Shown here one piece after another: positions 1-6,633 of a stretch of 7,043 bases of DNA. The stretch comes from Candidatus Aminicenantota bacterium. GTDB taxonomy: Bacteria; Acidobacteriota; UBA6911; RPQK01; JAJDTT01. Every line of letters begins with the position of its first letter. Within the stretch, counting starts at the first letter, position 1. Position numbers and translations under genes: made by a program. The notes beneath the pieces are model-generated. The model did no database searches, was not told where the DNA came from, and was given only the letters and a program-made list of their open reading frames with translations. Where the stretch lies: NCBI GenBank assembly GCA_026706325.1, contig JAPOYZ010000419.1, forward strand, positions 1-7,043. The letters run 5' to 3'.

Positions 1-2
1 AG

Positions 3-1070
3 GACCGGGACCCGGAGACCTCCGAAGAACTGGTCATCCACTACGGGACAAAACGGGGGTTCGACGGCAGCCGCAGAACAGCCATCCCCTCGCCGGGACG
101 GTCCACCGGATGCCTGGTGGCCGATTTCAACCGGGACGGGTGGCTCGACGTCACCGTCCACTCCAGTCTCGCGGACCGAGTCAGGGTCTTCTGGGGCGGT
201 CCCGGAGGGTTCGACGTGAAACGGCAGGGAGGCCTGGATTCCCCCATGCCCATCAGCCTGGAAACGGCGGACCTCAACCAGGACGGCTTCCTGGACCTGC
301 TGGTGGGAAGCTACTACGACAAGCCGGCCGGGCACCACGACACGGGGAGCCTCATCTTCTGGGGCTCGCAAGCGGGCTTCCGATTCTGGAACAGCCAGTG
401 GCTTCCCGGCTTCACCCCCATCGGCCTGGCCGTGGCCGACTGGGACGGCGACGGGTACCTGGACGTCTTCTCTCCCCACTACCACGCCGAGCTCACCCGC
501 GAGTCCCTTCCCTGTTACCTCTACTGGGGAGGACCCGATGGTCTGGAAACCCGGAACCGGACCATCCTCATCTGCGATTCGGCCCACGACGCCCTGGCGG
601 GTGATTTCGACCGGGACGGACTCCTGGACGTGGCCGTGTCGTGCCATACCAAGGACGGCGACCACCACTCCAATTCCCGGGTCTATTACAACGACGGCAA
701 CCGCTTCGCCGATCCCCGCGTCCAGCTCCTGCCCACCATCGGGCCCCACTGGATGGGGGACCAGGACATGGGCCACATTGCCCATCGCCGCTGGGAGCAG
801 ACGTACGAGTCGTCAGTGTTCCAGTGGGAGCAAACCGCCGGCGGCGCCACTCTCGATTATCAGGCCGACGCCCCGGCAGGCACCCGTCTGAGCTTCGAAC
901 TGCGGAGCGCGGACACGCCGGAGACGCTGCCGGGAATCGTCTGGAGACCCTTTGAGGGGAAATCCGGAGTGGAGGAGACCGACCGCTGCCTTCAATATCG
1001 GGTGACGCTTGGGTCCGACAACGGAGACCGCTACCCGGTCCTCAAGCGGGTCGCGATCTCGCTGGATTGA
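3..1070 (+). CDS. FG-GAP/VCBS repeat beta-propeller protein, 5' partial
   Basis: The frame is open from the left edge to the TGA at 1068-1070, so the true start lies outside the window. A GTG at 117 falls inside a repeat and is unlikely to be the start. Four calcium-loop repeats of the form DxNxDGxLD or DxDxDGxLD are visible: DFNRDGWLD (from 123), DLNQDGFLD (from 270), DWDGDGYLD (438) and DFDRDGLLD (603). Their spacing of 49-56 residues is typical of propeller blades. WGGPxGF-type strand motifs lie between them. After the last blade comes a region of about 75 residues (about 810-1070) rich in beta-type sequence, containing LSFELRSADTPETLPG and CLQYRVTLGS, which looks like a C-terminal beta-sandwich. 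By family knowledge such proteins are usually exported and act in cell-surface adhesion or binding. The ligand is unknown, and the signal peptide cannot be seen because the N-terminus is missing. Confidence 0.9.
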   Translation, partial: DRDPETSEELVIHYGTKRGFDGSRRTAIPSPGRSTGCLVADFNRDGWLDVTVHSSLADRVRVFWGGPGGFDVKRQGGLDSPMPISLETADLNQDGFLDLLVGSYYDKPAGHHDTGSLIFWGSQAGFRFWNSQWLPGFTPIGLAVADWDGDGYLDVFSPHYHAELTRESLPCYLYWGGPDGLETRNRTILICDSAHDALAGDFDRDGLLDVAVSCHTKDGDHHSNSRVYYNDGNRFADPRVQLLPTIGPHWMGDQDMGHIAHRRWEQTYESSVFQWEQTAGGATLDYQADAPAGTRLSFELRSADTPETLPGIVWRPFEGKSGVEETDRCLQYRVTLGSDNGDRYPVLKRVAISLD

Positions 1071-1077
1071 GGGTGGG

Positions 1078-1110
1078 CCGGTCCCTGTCCACATTCCTCG
1101 TGGACACCGG
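1078..1110. terminator. Hairpin between convergent genes, possible bidirectional terminator
   Basis: TGTCCAC (1086-1092) pairs perfectly with GTGGACA (1100-1106) around a 7-nt loop. The stem can extend through CCGG (1078-1081) pairing with CCGG (1107-1110) if four bases (1082-1085) bulge out. It lies 8 bp after the stop of the propeller gene and 43 bp beyond the stop of the convergent esterase gene, the expected place for a shared terminator. Neither side has a U-tract, so intrinsic termination is uncertain. It may instead protect 3' ends or act with Rho. Confidence 0.4.
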
Positions 1111-1152
1111 CATGATGCGGAGACCGCCGCCCAGCGGTGGCGATGAATTCGT

Positions 1153-2256
1153 CTATTTGCCCTTCAACACCGAATCGATGAACCGGAAGGCTTCGTGCCG
1201 GACCTCGTCCGGGAATTCGTGTCCGGTGTCGGGATGCCGGACGATGAGGTTCTTCTCATCGCCCAAGAGGCGGTAGACCGGCTTCGCCGCGGCGACGCAA
1301 CGGTCGACGCTCCGCCATTGGAAGTTGCCGTCTCCCAACGGCGCATTGACGAAGATGGGACGGGGAGCCAGGGCGCCCAGCAGCTCATGGAAGTCGAACG
1401 GGATCTCCTCCAGGCGTCCCCGGTAGTTGGACAGGCGGGGCATGTACCGGATCTGGCACCAGCCCTTCCCGAAGTACCAGCGTGCCGGGTCGCCGCCGTA
1501 GTAGTCCAGATAGGAATCGAACCCGCAACTGCTGACCACGGCCCGGACCCGCGGGTCCAGCACCGCCGTATAGATGGCGTTGTGCCCTCCCAACGACTGT
1601 CCGATGCCGGCGAACCCCCGGGAGTCGTCCACGTAGGGCAAGGAGGCCAGCAGGTCCAGGCCGCGGGAATTGTCCCAGATGGCCTTCATGGTGCCGCTCA
1701 CATAGCCGAGAGCTCCCAGATTCGGCCAGTAGTTGGCCATGTGAGGATAGGCGGGCGAAAGGGTGACGTAGCCCCGCTCGGCCAGCTCCTTGGCGTAGGC
1801 GCGCCCCCTCCGGGACCCCGGTTCGACGACGACCTTGTGTCCCACTTCCATGTTGGTCCCGTGCAGACAGAGCACCGCCGGAGCCCGCCGCTTCCCCTCC
1901 AGCGCGTCCTTGGGAATGCAGAGGTAAGCCGGAGTTCGCGACTCCGGTTCAGACTGGTAGGTGATGAGGCGCCGGACGTAGGTCCCGCGGTCCACCTCCT
2001 CCTCGACCCGAGGTTCCAGGGGGACCCGCCGATTCTCGCCGGGCATCTCGCCCATCACCGCCTGCATCCCCCGCACGATCTCGGCCCGCCGCAGTTCCCA
2101 GTCCGCCGCTTTCTTGACCGCCCGAATTTGTCCCTGGGAATCCCGGTATTGAAGGAGATCGTTGCGGTCCAGGCGGACCTGCTCGGAACTTGCCGAGGCG
2201 GCGGGTTCGATCAGGACCGGGAAGAGTCCCCAAAACAGGAACAGGAATGGGCTCAT
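1153..2256 (-). CDS. Secreted alpha/beta hydrolase, dienelactone-hydrolase/acetyl-xylan-esterase-like
   Basis: The predicted protein has 367 residues. The ATG at 2254-2256 is chosen because GGAG (2265-2268, complement) lies 8 nt upstream and because translation then begins with a hydrophobic signal-peptide-like segment, MSPFLFLFWGLFPVLIEP, ending in ASA near residue 22. A longer in-frame ATG at 2316 would add 20 non-hydrophobic residues and overlap the upstream nitrilase gene. The hydrolase fold shows LHG at 131-133 (oxyanion region), the nucleophile elbow GQSLGG with Ser221, a probable acid Asp309 in APLGDGNF, and His346 in DTGHEFP. SSCGF and PFDFHELLGALAPRP resemble large exported esterase-type hydrolases of the dienelactone hydrolase/Abhydrolase_7 kind. 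It probably hydrolyses an ester outside the cytoplasm; the substrate is not readable. It lies 37 bp downstream of the nitrilase gene on the same strand, so co-transcription is likely. A glucuronoyl or xylan esterase role is possible but unproven. Confidence 0.88.
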   Translation of the reverse strand: MSPFLFLFWGLFPVLIEPAASASSEQVRLDRNDLLQYRDSQGQIRAVKKAADWELRRAEIVRGMQAVMGEMPGENRRVPLEPRVEEEVDRGTYVRRLITYQSEPESRTPAYLCIPKDALEGKRRAPAVLCLHGTNMEVGHKVVVEPGSRRGRAYAKELAERGYVTLSPAYPHMANYWPNLGALGYVSGTMKAIWDNSRGLDLLASLPYVDDSRGFAGIGQSLGGHNAIYTAVLDPRVRAVVSSCGFDSYLDYYGGDPARWYFGKGWCQIRYMPRLSNYRGRLEEIPFDFHELLGALAPRPIFVNAPLGDGNFQWRSVDRCVAAAKPVYRLLGDEKNLIVRHPDTGHEFPDEVRHEAFRFIDSVLKGK

Positions 2257-2293
2257 GGCGTCGTCTCCGCAGTGCGGAAGGGCAGGTCCGGCA

Positions 2294-3247
2294 TCAGGGC
2301 GTGTCGAGGGATTCACCCGGAGATACGGCTCCCGCTCTCTCGGTGATGGGGCGATAGTCCCGGATGCTCCGGTTCTGGTCGAAGTTGAGAGCGTGTTTTC
2401 GGTATCTGGCGGTCTGGTCCAGATCGCATTCGGCCACTACCAGTTCGTCCTCCAGGGAGGTGGCCATGGCCACGATCTCTCCCTCCGGCGAGATAATGCA
2501 GCTCTGGCCGATCTGGCTCACCCCGGCTTCGACGCCGGCCTTGGCGACTCCCACCACCCAGGCGCCGTTCTGGTAGGCGCCTGCCTGCATGCAGAGCAGG
2601 TTGTGGAACCGGGCCAGCGGAGCTTTGCCGGGACGGTCGGGCCACGAGTCCGGGGTGTTGTATCCCAACAAAATCAGCTCGGCGCCACGCAGCGCCAGCA
2701 CCCGGTAGGTCTCGGGCCAGCGGCGATCGTAGCAGGTGCACAGGCCCACCACCCCGCCGAAGGCCCGCCAGGTCCGAAACCCCAGGTTGCCCCGGTCGAA
2801 GTAGTACTTCTCAAGGTTCTGGTACCGGTCCCCGGGTTGGAATTCGGCGTTTCCGGGGAGGTGGATCTTCCGGTACTTGCCGATGATCCGGCCGTCCCTG
2901 CCCACCAGGATCGAGGTGTTGTAACGGCGGTCTCGCCCTTCCTCCCGGGTCAACTCGGCGTAGCCCAGGTGGAACCCGATTCCGAGCCGGACGGCCTCGT
3001 CGAACAGTTTCCGCGTCTCCGGCCCCGGCATCTCCCGCTCGAACCAGGCGTCGATCTCGTCCCGGTCTTCCATGTACCAGTGGGGGAAGAATGCCGTCAG
3101 GGCCACCTCGGTGAAGACCACCAGGTCGCAACCGAGGCGGCTCGCCTCCCGCATCTGGGAGAGCAGCCGTTCGACCACGTCTCCCCGGGTCTCGGAGCGG
3201 GAGACGGGGCCGGACTGGGCGGCGGCAACGGTCAGAGTTCGCGGCAT
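2294..3247 (-). CDS. Nitrilase-superfamily amidohydrolase, N-carbamoyl-D-amino acid hydrolase-like
   Basis: The predicted protein has 317 residues and is cytoplasmic (no signal peptide). It follows the D-carbamoylase (DCase) pattern along its whole length. The catalytic triad falls at the same residue numbers as in the Agrobacterium enzyme as I recall it: Glu47 in VVFTEVALT, Lys127 in GKYRKIHLPG, and Cys172 in CTCYDRRWPE. The accessory Glu146 is also present in NLEKYYF. GYNTPDSW and MQAGAYQNGAWVV are further typical blocks. DCases remove the carbamoyl group from N-carbamoyl-D-amino acids, giving the D-amino acid, CO2 and ammonia, usually after a hydantoinase step; no hydantoinase is visible here. 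Tyr173 replaces the Asn I recall after the catalytic Cys in the Agrobacterium enzyme, so the substrate may differ. The ATG at 3245-3247 gives the standard N-terminus. No strong Shine-Dalgarno site is seen, and a small hairpin (3258-3270) lies just upstream. It is the first gene of a probable two-gene unit with the esterase. Confidence 0.92.
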   Translation of the reverse strand: MPRTLTVAAAQSGPVSRSETRGDVVERLLSQMREASRLGCDLVVFTEVALTAFFPHWYMEDRDEIDAWFEREMPGPETRKLFDEAVRLGIGFHLGYAELTREEGRDRRYNTSILVGRDGRIIGKYRKIHLPGNAEFQPGDRYQNLEKYYFDRGNLGFRTWRAFGGVVGLCTCYDRRWPETYRVLALRGAELILLGYNTPDSWPDRPGKAPLARFHNLLCMQAGAYQNGAWVVGVAKAGVEAGVSQIGQSCIISPEGEIVAMATSLEDELVVAECDLDQTARYRKHALNFDQNRSIRDYRPITERAGAVSPGESLDTP

Positions 3248-3296
3248 GGTCGTCAGCCGCCAAGATGGCGCAACTGGCCGGCGGGCGCAAGTCGGT

Positions 3297-3315
3297 ACCG
3301 GTGTCGGGCACCGGT
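3297..3315. promoter_or_regulatory. Perfect 7-bp dyad in the divergent intergenic region, candidate operator
   Basis: ACCGGTG (3297-3303) and CACCGGT (3309-3315) form an exact inverted repeat around 5 nt. It lies in the 99-bp gap between the divergent nitrilase and CcmH-like genes, about 25 bp upstream of the predicted -10 box of the latter. This is where an activator or repressor could control one or both genes. It could also simply be a GC-rich hairpin. No known regulator consensus was recognised. Confidence 0.4.
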
Positions 3316-3337
3316 TGGGGAGCAGTTCGCGAACCCG

Positions 3338-3346
3338 TGGTATACA
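3338..3346 (+). promoter_or_regulatory. Extended -10 promoter element before the CcmH-like gene
   Basis: TGG TATACA has the layout of an extended -10 box: TG (3338-3339), one base, then TATACA (3341-3346; TATAAT-like, with TACAAT overlapping at 3343-3348). No good -35 is present at normal spacing, which extended -10 promoters can tolerate. Transcription would begin near 3353-3356, so the ATG at 3347 would fall before the transcript start and the in-frame ATG at 3356 would be at or very near the 5' end (leaderless). Confidence 0.45.
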
Positions 3347-3808
3347 ATGGTTTCGATGCTCGCCGTGTTCCTTTTTCCCGCCGTACTTGCCCTTGCCGTC
3401 TCAGGTGCGCTGGGTTCCGACAAGGAAGCCCTGAAGCGGATCGAGTCGAACATGAAATGCCTCTGCGACTGCCCCCACTTGGTGTCGGACTGCGGAGAAG
3501 AGTGCGGCCCTGCTCCCCAGATCAGAGCCAACATCCAGCAATTGCTGGCCAGCGGGATGACGGAGGAGCAGGTCTTTGCGAAATACGAAGAAGAGTACGG
3601 TCCCAGAATCTACGGCGCTCCCAAGCCTGAAGGATTCAACCTTGTGGCCTGGGTCCTCCCCTTCGTCGTCCTGACCTGCGGAGGCGTGTTGGTCGCCGTC
3701 TTCCTCAAGAACCGGAAAGAGCCCGATCCGGGGCCGAAGAACCGCCGCCGTCGCCGAACCCTGTCCGCCAAACACCGCAAGATGCTGAACCGGGAACTGG
3801 CGGAGTAA
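3347..3808 (+). CDS. CcmH/CycL-like cytochrome c maturation protein, CxCxC variant
   Basis: The predicted protein has 153 residues. It begins with a hydrophobic signal-like segment (residues 4-22) and continues with a small helical domain, KRIESNMKCLCDCP to YEEEYGPRIYG (about 30-90). A transmembrane helix follows (about 97-120), then a very basic cytoplasmic-type tail with five consecutive Arg (133-137). This is the CcmH/NrfF layout: a periplasmic thiol domain tethered to the membrane. CcmH works with CcmG and CcmF to keep apocytochrome c thiols reduced for heme ligation. Instead of the classical LRCxxCQN it has Cys38, Cys40, Cys42 plus Cys49 and Cys53, a CxCxC-type version. SGMTEEQVFAKYEEEYG matches the usual helical region after the motif. 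The ATG at 3347 is the first candidate; the ATG at 3356 (MLAVFLF) fits better if the promoter at 3338-3346 is real. There is no Shine-Dalgarno site for either. No other Ccm gene is in the window. Confidence 0.82.
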   Translation: MVSMLAVFLFPAVLALAVSGALGSDKEALKRIESNMKCLCDCPHLVSDCGEECGPAPQIRANIQQLLASGMTEEQVFAKYEEEYGPRIYGAPKPEGFNLVAWVLPFVVLTCGGVLVAVFLKNRKEPDPGPKNRRRRRTLSAKHRKMLNRELAE

Positions 3809-3861
3809 CGCCCGGTGACGCGGGACGCCGTTCCCGGCCCCCTTCCGGCCCATCGAAAAGG

Positions 3862-5019
3862 ATGGACACCCCACTGACCTACGCGGCGTGGCCGGCCCTC
3901 ATTGGAGCTATCCTGGCCGCGGTCTGGCTGGCCGGAGCATGGCACCTTTCCAACCGGATCCGCCGCCGGGTCCTGGAGCCGGCGGCCCGGGGAGGCGCGC
4001 GGCCCCTCGAGGTATTGGAGGTCTATTCGGATCGCGTGACATTGGGAGTCCTCCGGGAGACAGGCCGGAGCCGACGCTGGCGTCAGGAGGGTCTCTGGGG
4101 TCTGCGTTGGCCGGAGGGTTACGCCCAGGCCGGAAGGATCCTGAATCTGAGGAGCCGGCAGGTCACTCGCGACCTCCGTCTTCTGCATGGTGACCTGGCG
4201 CTCGGCACCCGCGTGAGACTCACCAGCTTCGCCTTTCCCGACGACCCGGGGGATGCATTCGGGCTGCCCGTCCGACCGCTCCGATTCCACTCTCCACTGG
4301 GCCGATTCCCCGCCTGGCTGGTGCCCGGATCCCGCTCCACCTGGGTCATCCTCGTCCACGGAAAGCGGGCCGCGCCGCCCAGCGCCGCTCTCCGTTCCTA
4401 CCCCCTGCTGAAGGTGGCGGCGGACCTGGGATTTCCTGGCCTGGTCATCTCGTATCGGAACGATCTGGAGGCCGAGCCCGCCCCGGACGGTCTCCATTGG
4501 TACGGACTCACCGAGTGGGAGGATCTGGAAGGAGCCGCCCGGCTTGCCTTGGAGTCCGGGGCCGGAAGCCTGATCCTGGCCGGTTACAGCATGGGCGGGT
4601 GCATGGTCATGAGCTTCCTGCGGCGTTCGAATTTGGCTCGGTCCGTCCGTGGAGTCATTCTGGACTCGCCGGTCCTGGACCTGGAAGCCACATTGAAATT
4701 CGCCGCCCGCAACCAGGGATATCCCAGGCTCTTCTACCACCCAGCGAAGACCCTGGCTCGAGCGCGTTTCGGGATTCCGTGGAGGAAGTTGAACTACCTC
4801 CGTGACACGGGACACCTGCATGCTCCCACGCTGGTTTTCCATGGAGACGCGGACACCCTCGTTCCACTCCGAACCAGCCGACTGCTCGCCCGGTCCCGCC
4901 CGGATCTGGTCCGGTGCGTGGAGGTCCCCGGCGCCACCCACGGGAGGGCCTGGAACTTGGACCCGCACCGTTACGAGGAGATCACCCGGAAGTTCCTGGA
5001 GTCTCTGGCGAGCGGCTAG
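3862..5019 (+). CDS. Membrane-anchored alpha/beta hydrolase
   Basis: The predicted protein has 385 residues. One N-terminal hydrophobic helix (about 8-28) followed by NRIRRR suggests an N-in membrane anchor with the enzyme domain outside the cytoplasm. A poorly characterised region (about 40-140) comes first, then an alpha/beta hydrolase domain: VILVHGK (162-168, oxyanion strand), GYSMGG with nucleophile Ser243, GDADTLVP with probable acid Asp331, and GATHGR with His360. This resembles Bem46/FrsA-like serine hydrolases; the substrate is unknown. The gene starts 53 bp after the CcmH-like gene and is probably co-transcribed. AAAAGG lies directly against the ATG at 3862, too close for normal Shine-Dalgarno use, so the start is only fairly sure; no other convincing start was found nearby. 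The stop TAG (5017-5019) lies inside the CTAG that borders the insertion sequence, so the gene appears full length, or at most altered in its last two codons. Confidence 0.88.
   Translation: MDTPLTYAAWPALIGAILAAVWLAGAWHLSNRIRRRVLEPAARGGARPLEVLEVYSDRVTLGVLRETGRSRRWRQEGLWGLRWPEGYAQAGRILNLRSRQVTRDLRLLHGDLALGTRVRLTSFAFPDDPGDAFGLPVRPLRFHSPLGRFPAWLVPGSRSTWVILVHGKRAAPPSAALRSYPLLKVAADLGFPGLVISYRNDLEAEPAPDGLHWYGLTEWEDLEGAARLALESGAGSLILAGYSMGGCMVMSFLRRSNLARSVRGVILDSPVLDLEATLKFAARNQGYPRLFYHPAKTLARARFGIPWRKLNYLRDTGHLHAPTLVFHGDADTLVPLRTSRLLARSRPDLVRCVEVPGATHGRAWNLDPHRYEEITRKFLESLASG
5016..5019. repeat. Left CTAG flank, probable 4-bp target duplication
   Basis: CTAG here and at 6791-6794 directly flank the 16-bp terminal inverted repeats, so it is the likely target-site duplication. 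The TAG is the stop codon of the upstream hydrolase gene. Because CTAG is its own reverse complement, it could instead belong to the inverted repeats. Confidence 0.65.
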
Positions 5020-5035
5020 GAGGCTGTCCGAGAAT
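5020..5035 (+). repeat. Left terminal inverted repeat (IRL)
   Basis: GAGGCTGTCCGAGAAT is matched in reverse complement at 6775-6790 with one difference (G versus A at base 7). It begins directly after the CTAG flank and lies 57 bp before the transposase start codon. Confidence 0.85.
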
Positions 5036-5056
5036 AGGGCTGTCACCGACGCTCCC

Positions 5057-5062
5057 TAAAAT
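5057..5062 (+). promoter_or_regulatory. Possible -10 box of the transposase promoter
   Basis: TAAAAT matches TATAAT at five of six bases inside the element's left end. No clear -35 is found at 16-18 bp spacing. A start about 7 nt downstream (near 5068-5070) would fall inside the left arm of the hairpin at 5065-5098. Confidence 0.35.
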
Positions 5063-5064
5063 CA

Positions 5065-5098
5065 GGGCATCTGATCATCAGGAGGGTGTTGGATGCCC
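5065..5098 (+). promoter_or_regulatory. Hairpin enclosing the transposase RBS and start codon
   Basis: GGGCATC (5065-5071) is perfectly complementary to GATGCCC (5092-5098). The right arm contains the transposase ATG (5093-5095), and the 20-nt loop contains the ribosome binding site GGAGGG (5081-5086). In any transcript entering from the upstream hydrolase gene, this 7-bp stem would hide the start codon. This resembles the fold-back inhibition known for IS10 and IS50. A competing short palindrome, CTGATCATCAG, lies at 5071-5081. Confidence 0.55.
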
Positions 5099-6598
5099 CC
5101 GCGATTCAAAGCCTACCCGAAAGACTACTACCAGAGTCAGTTGTTTCCGGCCAACGTATTCGACCTGTTGCCGAAGGATCACGAGTGTTTCCTCTATCGG
5201 GAACTGTTCGAACAACTGGACACGTCGGAAGTGGAGGCCCGGTACAGCCGCCGGGGCCAGCGCGCCTACGCGCCCCGTCAGATCATCTCGATCCTGATCT
5301 ACGCCTACAGCCGGGGGGTGTTCAGCTCCCGTCAGATCGAGCAACGCTGCCGGGAGGACCTGGGGTTCATGTACATCGCGGGGAGGAACTGCCCGAACTT
5401 CCGGGTGTTGAGCGATTTCCGGAAGGACCACGGGAAGTTCTTCCGGGCCTGCTTCAAGCAGACGGTGGCCTTGGCGATGGCGCTGGGGCTGGTGAGTCTG
5501 GGGCACGTCAGTCTGGACGGCTCCAAGTTCAAGGCGAACAGTTCGAAGCACAAGGCGATGAGCTACGGACGGCTGAAGGAGAAGGAGCAGGAACTGTGCG
5601 AGGAGATCGAAGCCTTGACGGCACAGGCGGAGCGTTGTGACGAGGAAGAGGATCAAGCGTACCAGGAGCGGACCGGGTATGAGTTGCCCGAAGACCTGCG
5701 CGACAAGAAGCGCCGGTTGAAGAAGGTGCGAGAGATGAAGCAGGCGCTGGAAGCGCGGGAGGAGGAGCTGCGACCGGGTCAGGAGATCGAGGACAAGAAG
5801 CAGATCAGCTTTGCGGACCCCGAGGCGCGGATCATGAAGGACAAAGGGGACTTCGAGTACGCCTACAACGCGCAGATCAGCGTGGACGGCGAGTCGCAGG
5901 TGATCGTGGGACAGCACGTGAGCCAGGCGGCGAACGATTCCCAGGAGGTGAGACCGGCATTGGAGGAGATGGAGGACGCCACGGGTCGTCTGCCGGAGAA
6001 GCTGAGTCTGGACAACGGCTACTATTCGGGGAAGAACCTGCAGGAGGTGTCCGATCGTCAGGTACAGGCGTACGTGGCGACGGACCGGGGAGAGAAGCCG
6101 GGGAAGGGGGACTTGGACGAGAGCGAGCGTCACTTGGTGAAGGCGGACTTTCGTTACGATGAGCAGCAGGACGGCTTTCACTGCCCCGGCGGACAACTGC
6201 TGACGTTGAAGACGGCCCGTCGCACGGGACATCGGGTGTATCAAGGGGACGTCGAAGTCTGCCGGTCCTGTGTCTACTATCGTCGCTGCTGCCGGTCGAA
6301 GTCGGGAGCGGCGCGCACGATCACGAGCGACGGGAAAGAGCCGTTGCGGCGGGCCATGAACGAGCGCATGCGGCAACCGGAGAGCCAGACGATCTACGCG
6401 CGACGTAAAACGATCGTGGAGCCGGTGTTCGGACAGATCAAGAACTCGGGATTTCGGGGATTCGGGCTGCGGGGCAAGGAGAAAGTGGCCGGGGAGTTTT
6501 CCCTGGTCTGCGCGGCCCACAACCTCAAGAAAATCATTTTTGCGGCCCTGCGGGGAGAGGTGTGTCCAGAGTTCGGGCAGCGAGCAGCCTGGGCGTGA
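5093..6598 (+). CDS. IS1182-family DDE transposase
   Basis: The predicted protein has 501 residues and is full length. It carries out cut or copy of the surrounding element using a DDE (RNase H-like) active site. Domains in order: an N-terminal DUF772-type helical region (about 15-120: YxRELFE, APRQIISILIYAYSRGVFSSRQIEQ, FRVLSDFR); the first catalytic Asp142 in VSLDGSKFKANSS; a charged coiled-coil insertion (about 157-229); the second Asp307 in LSLDNGYYSG; a Cys cluster (Cys364, 390, 393, 399, 400) that may bind zinc; and the catalytic Glu443 in the RRKTIVEPVFGQIK block, followed by the RGxxKVxxEF-like and CAAHNLKK C-terminal motifs. GGAGGG lies 6 nt before the ATG, giving a firm start, but it sits within a hairpin that probably limits translation. 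No frameshift or internal stop is seen. Confidence 0.96.
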   Translation: MPPRFKAYPKDYYQSQLFPANVFDLLPKDHECFLYRELFEQLDTSEVEARYSRRGQRAYAPRQIISILIYAYSRGVFSSRQIEQRCREDLGFMYIAGRNCPNFRVLSDFRKDHGKFFRACFKQTVALAMALGLVSLGHVSLDGSKFKANSSKHKAMSYGRLKEKEQELCEEIEALTAQAERCDEEEDQAYQERTGYELPEDLRDKKRRLKKVREMKQALEAREEELRPGQEIEDKKQISFADPEARIMKDKGDFEYAYNAQISVDGESQVIVGQHVSQAANDSQEVRPALEEMEDATGRLPEKLSLDNGYYSGKNLQEVSDRQVQAYVATDRGEKPGKGDLDESERHLVKADFRYDEQQDGFHCPGGQLLTLKTARRTGHRVYQGDVEVCRSCVYYRRCCRSKSGAARTITSDGKEPLRRAMNERMRQPESQTIYARRKTIVEPVFGQIKNSGFRGFGLRGKEKVAGEFSLVCAAHNLKKIIFAALRGEVCPEFGQRAAWA

Positions 6599-6633
6599 AA
6601 AAAGGACGGAAAAGAGTGGACGAAGTCAAAAAC

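Noticed and set aside
1123..1138. A second small hairpin (ACCGC with GCGGT) in the convergent gap
   Set aside because: The stem has only five pairs in GC-rich DNA with no T-run. The hairpin at 1078-1110 is clearly stronger.
2257..2316. An upstream ATG at 2316 for the esterase, adding 20 residues
   Set aside because: It would place a polar, Pro-rich stretch before the signal peptide and overlap the nitrilase stop. The ATG at 2256 has GGAG at good spacing.
1195..2346. A 383-codon plus-strand open frame opposite the esterase
   Set aside because: It is antisense to a gene with a full catalytic triad and signal peptide, and has no recognisable domain.
3258..3270. A CGCCA/TGGCG hairpin just upstream of the nitrilase start as a regulatory leader
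   Set aside because: It has five pairs and a 3-nt loop, so chance is likely at this GC content; mentioned only as context for the weak ribosome binding site.
2162..3808. A 548-codon plus-strand open frame running through the nitrilase region into the CcmH-like gene
   Set aside because: Only the part from 3347 has a sensible protein. The upstream part is antisense to the nitrilase, whose catalytic motifs are all intact, and is open only because of GC-rich codon bias.
3821..3836. A CGGGA/TCCCG hairpin between the CcmH-like and hydrolase genes as a terminator
   Set aside because: It is a five-pair stem with no T-run, and the two genes are close and co-directional.
3610..5046. A 478-codon minus-strand open frame opposite the CcmH-like and hydrolase genes
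   Set aside because: It is antisense to two genes with clear motifs, and its composition is low-complexity Gly/Arg/Pro/Gln-rich, as expected for a shadow frame.
5078..6520. A 480-codon minus-strand open frame opposite the transposase
   Set aside because: It shows Leu/Arg/Val/Gln-rich shadow composition without motifs, while the plus strand encodes a complete transposase.
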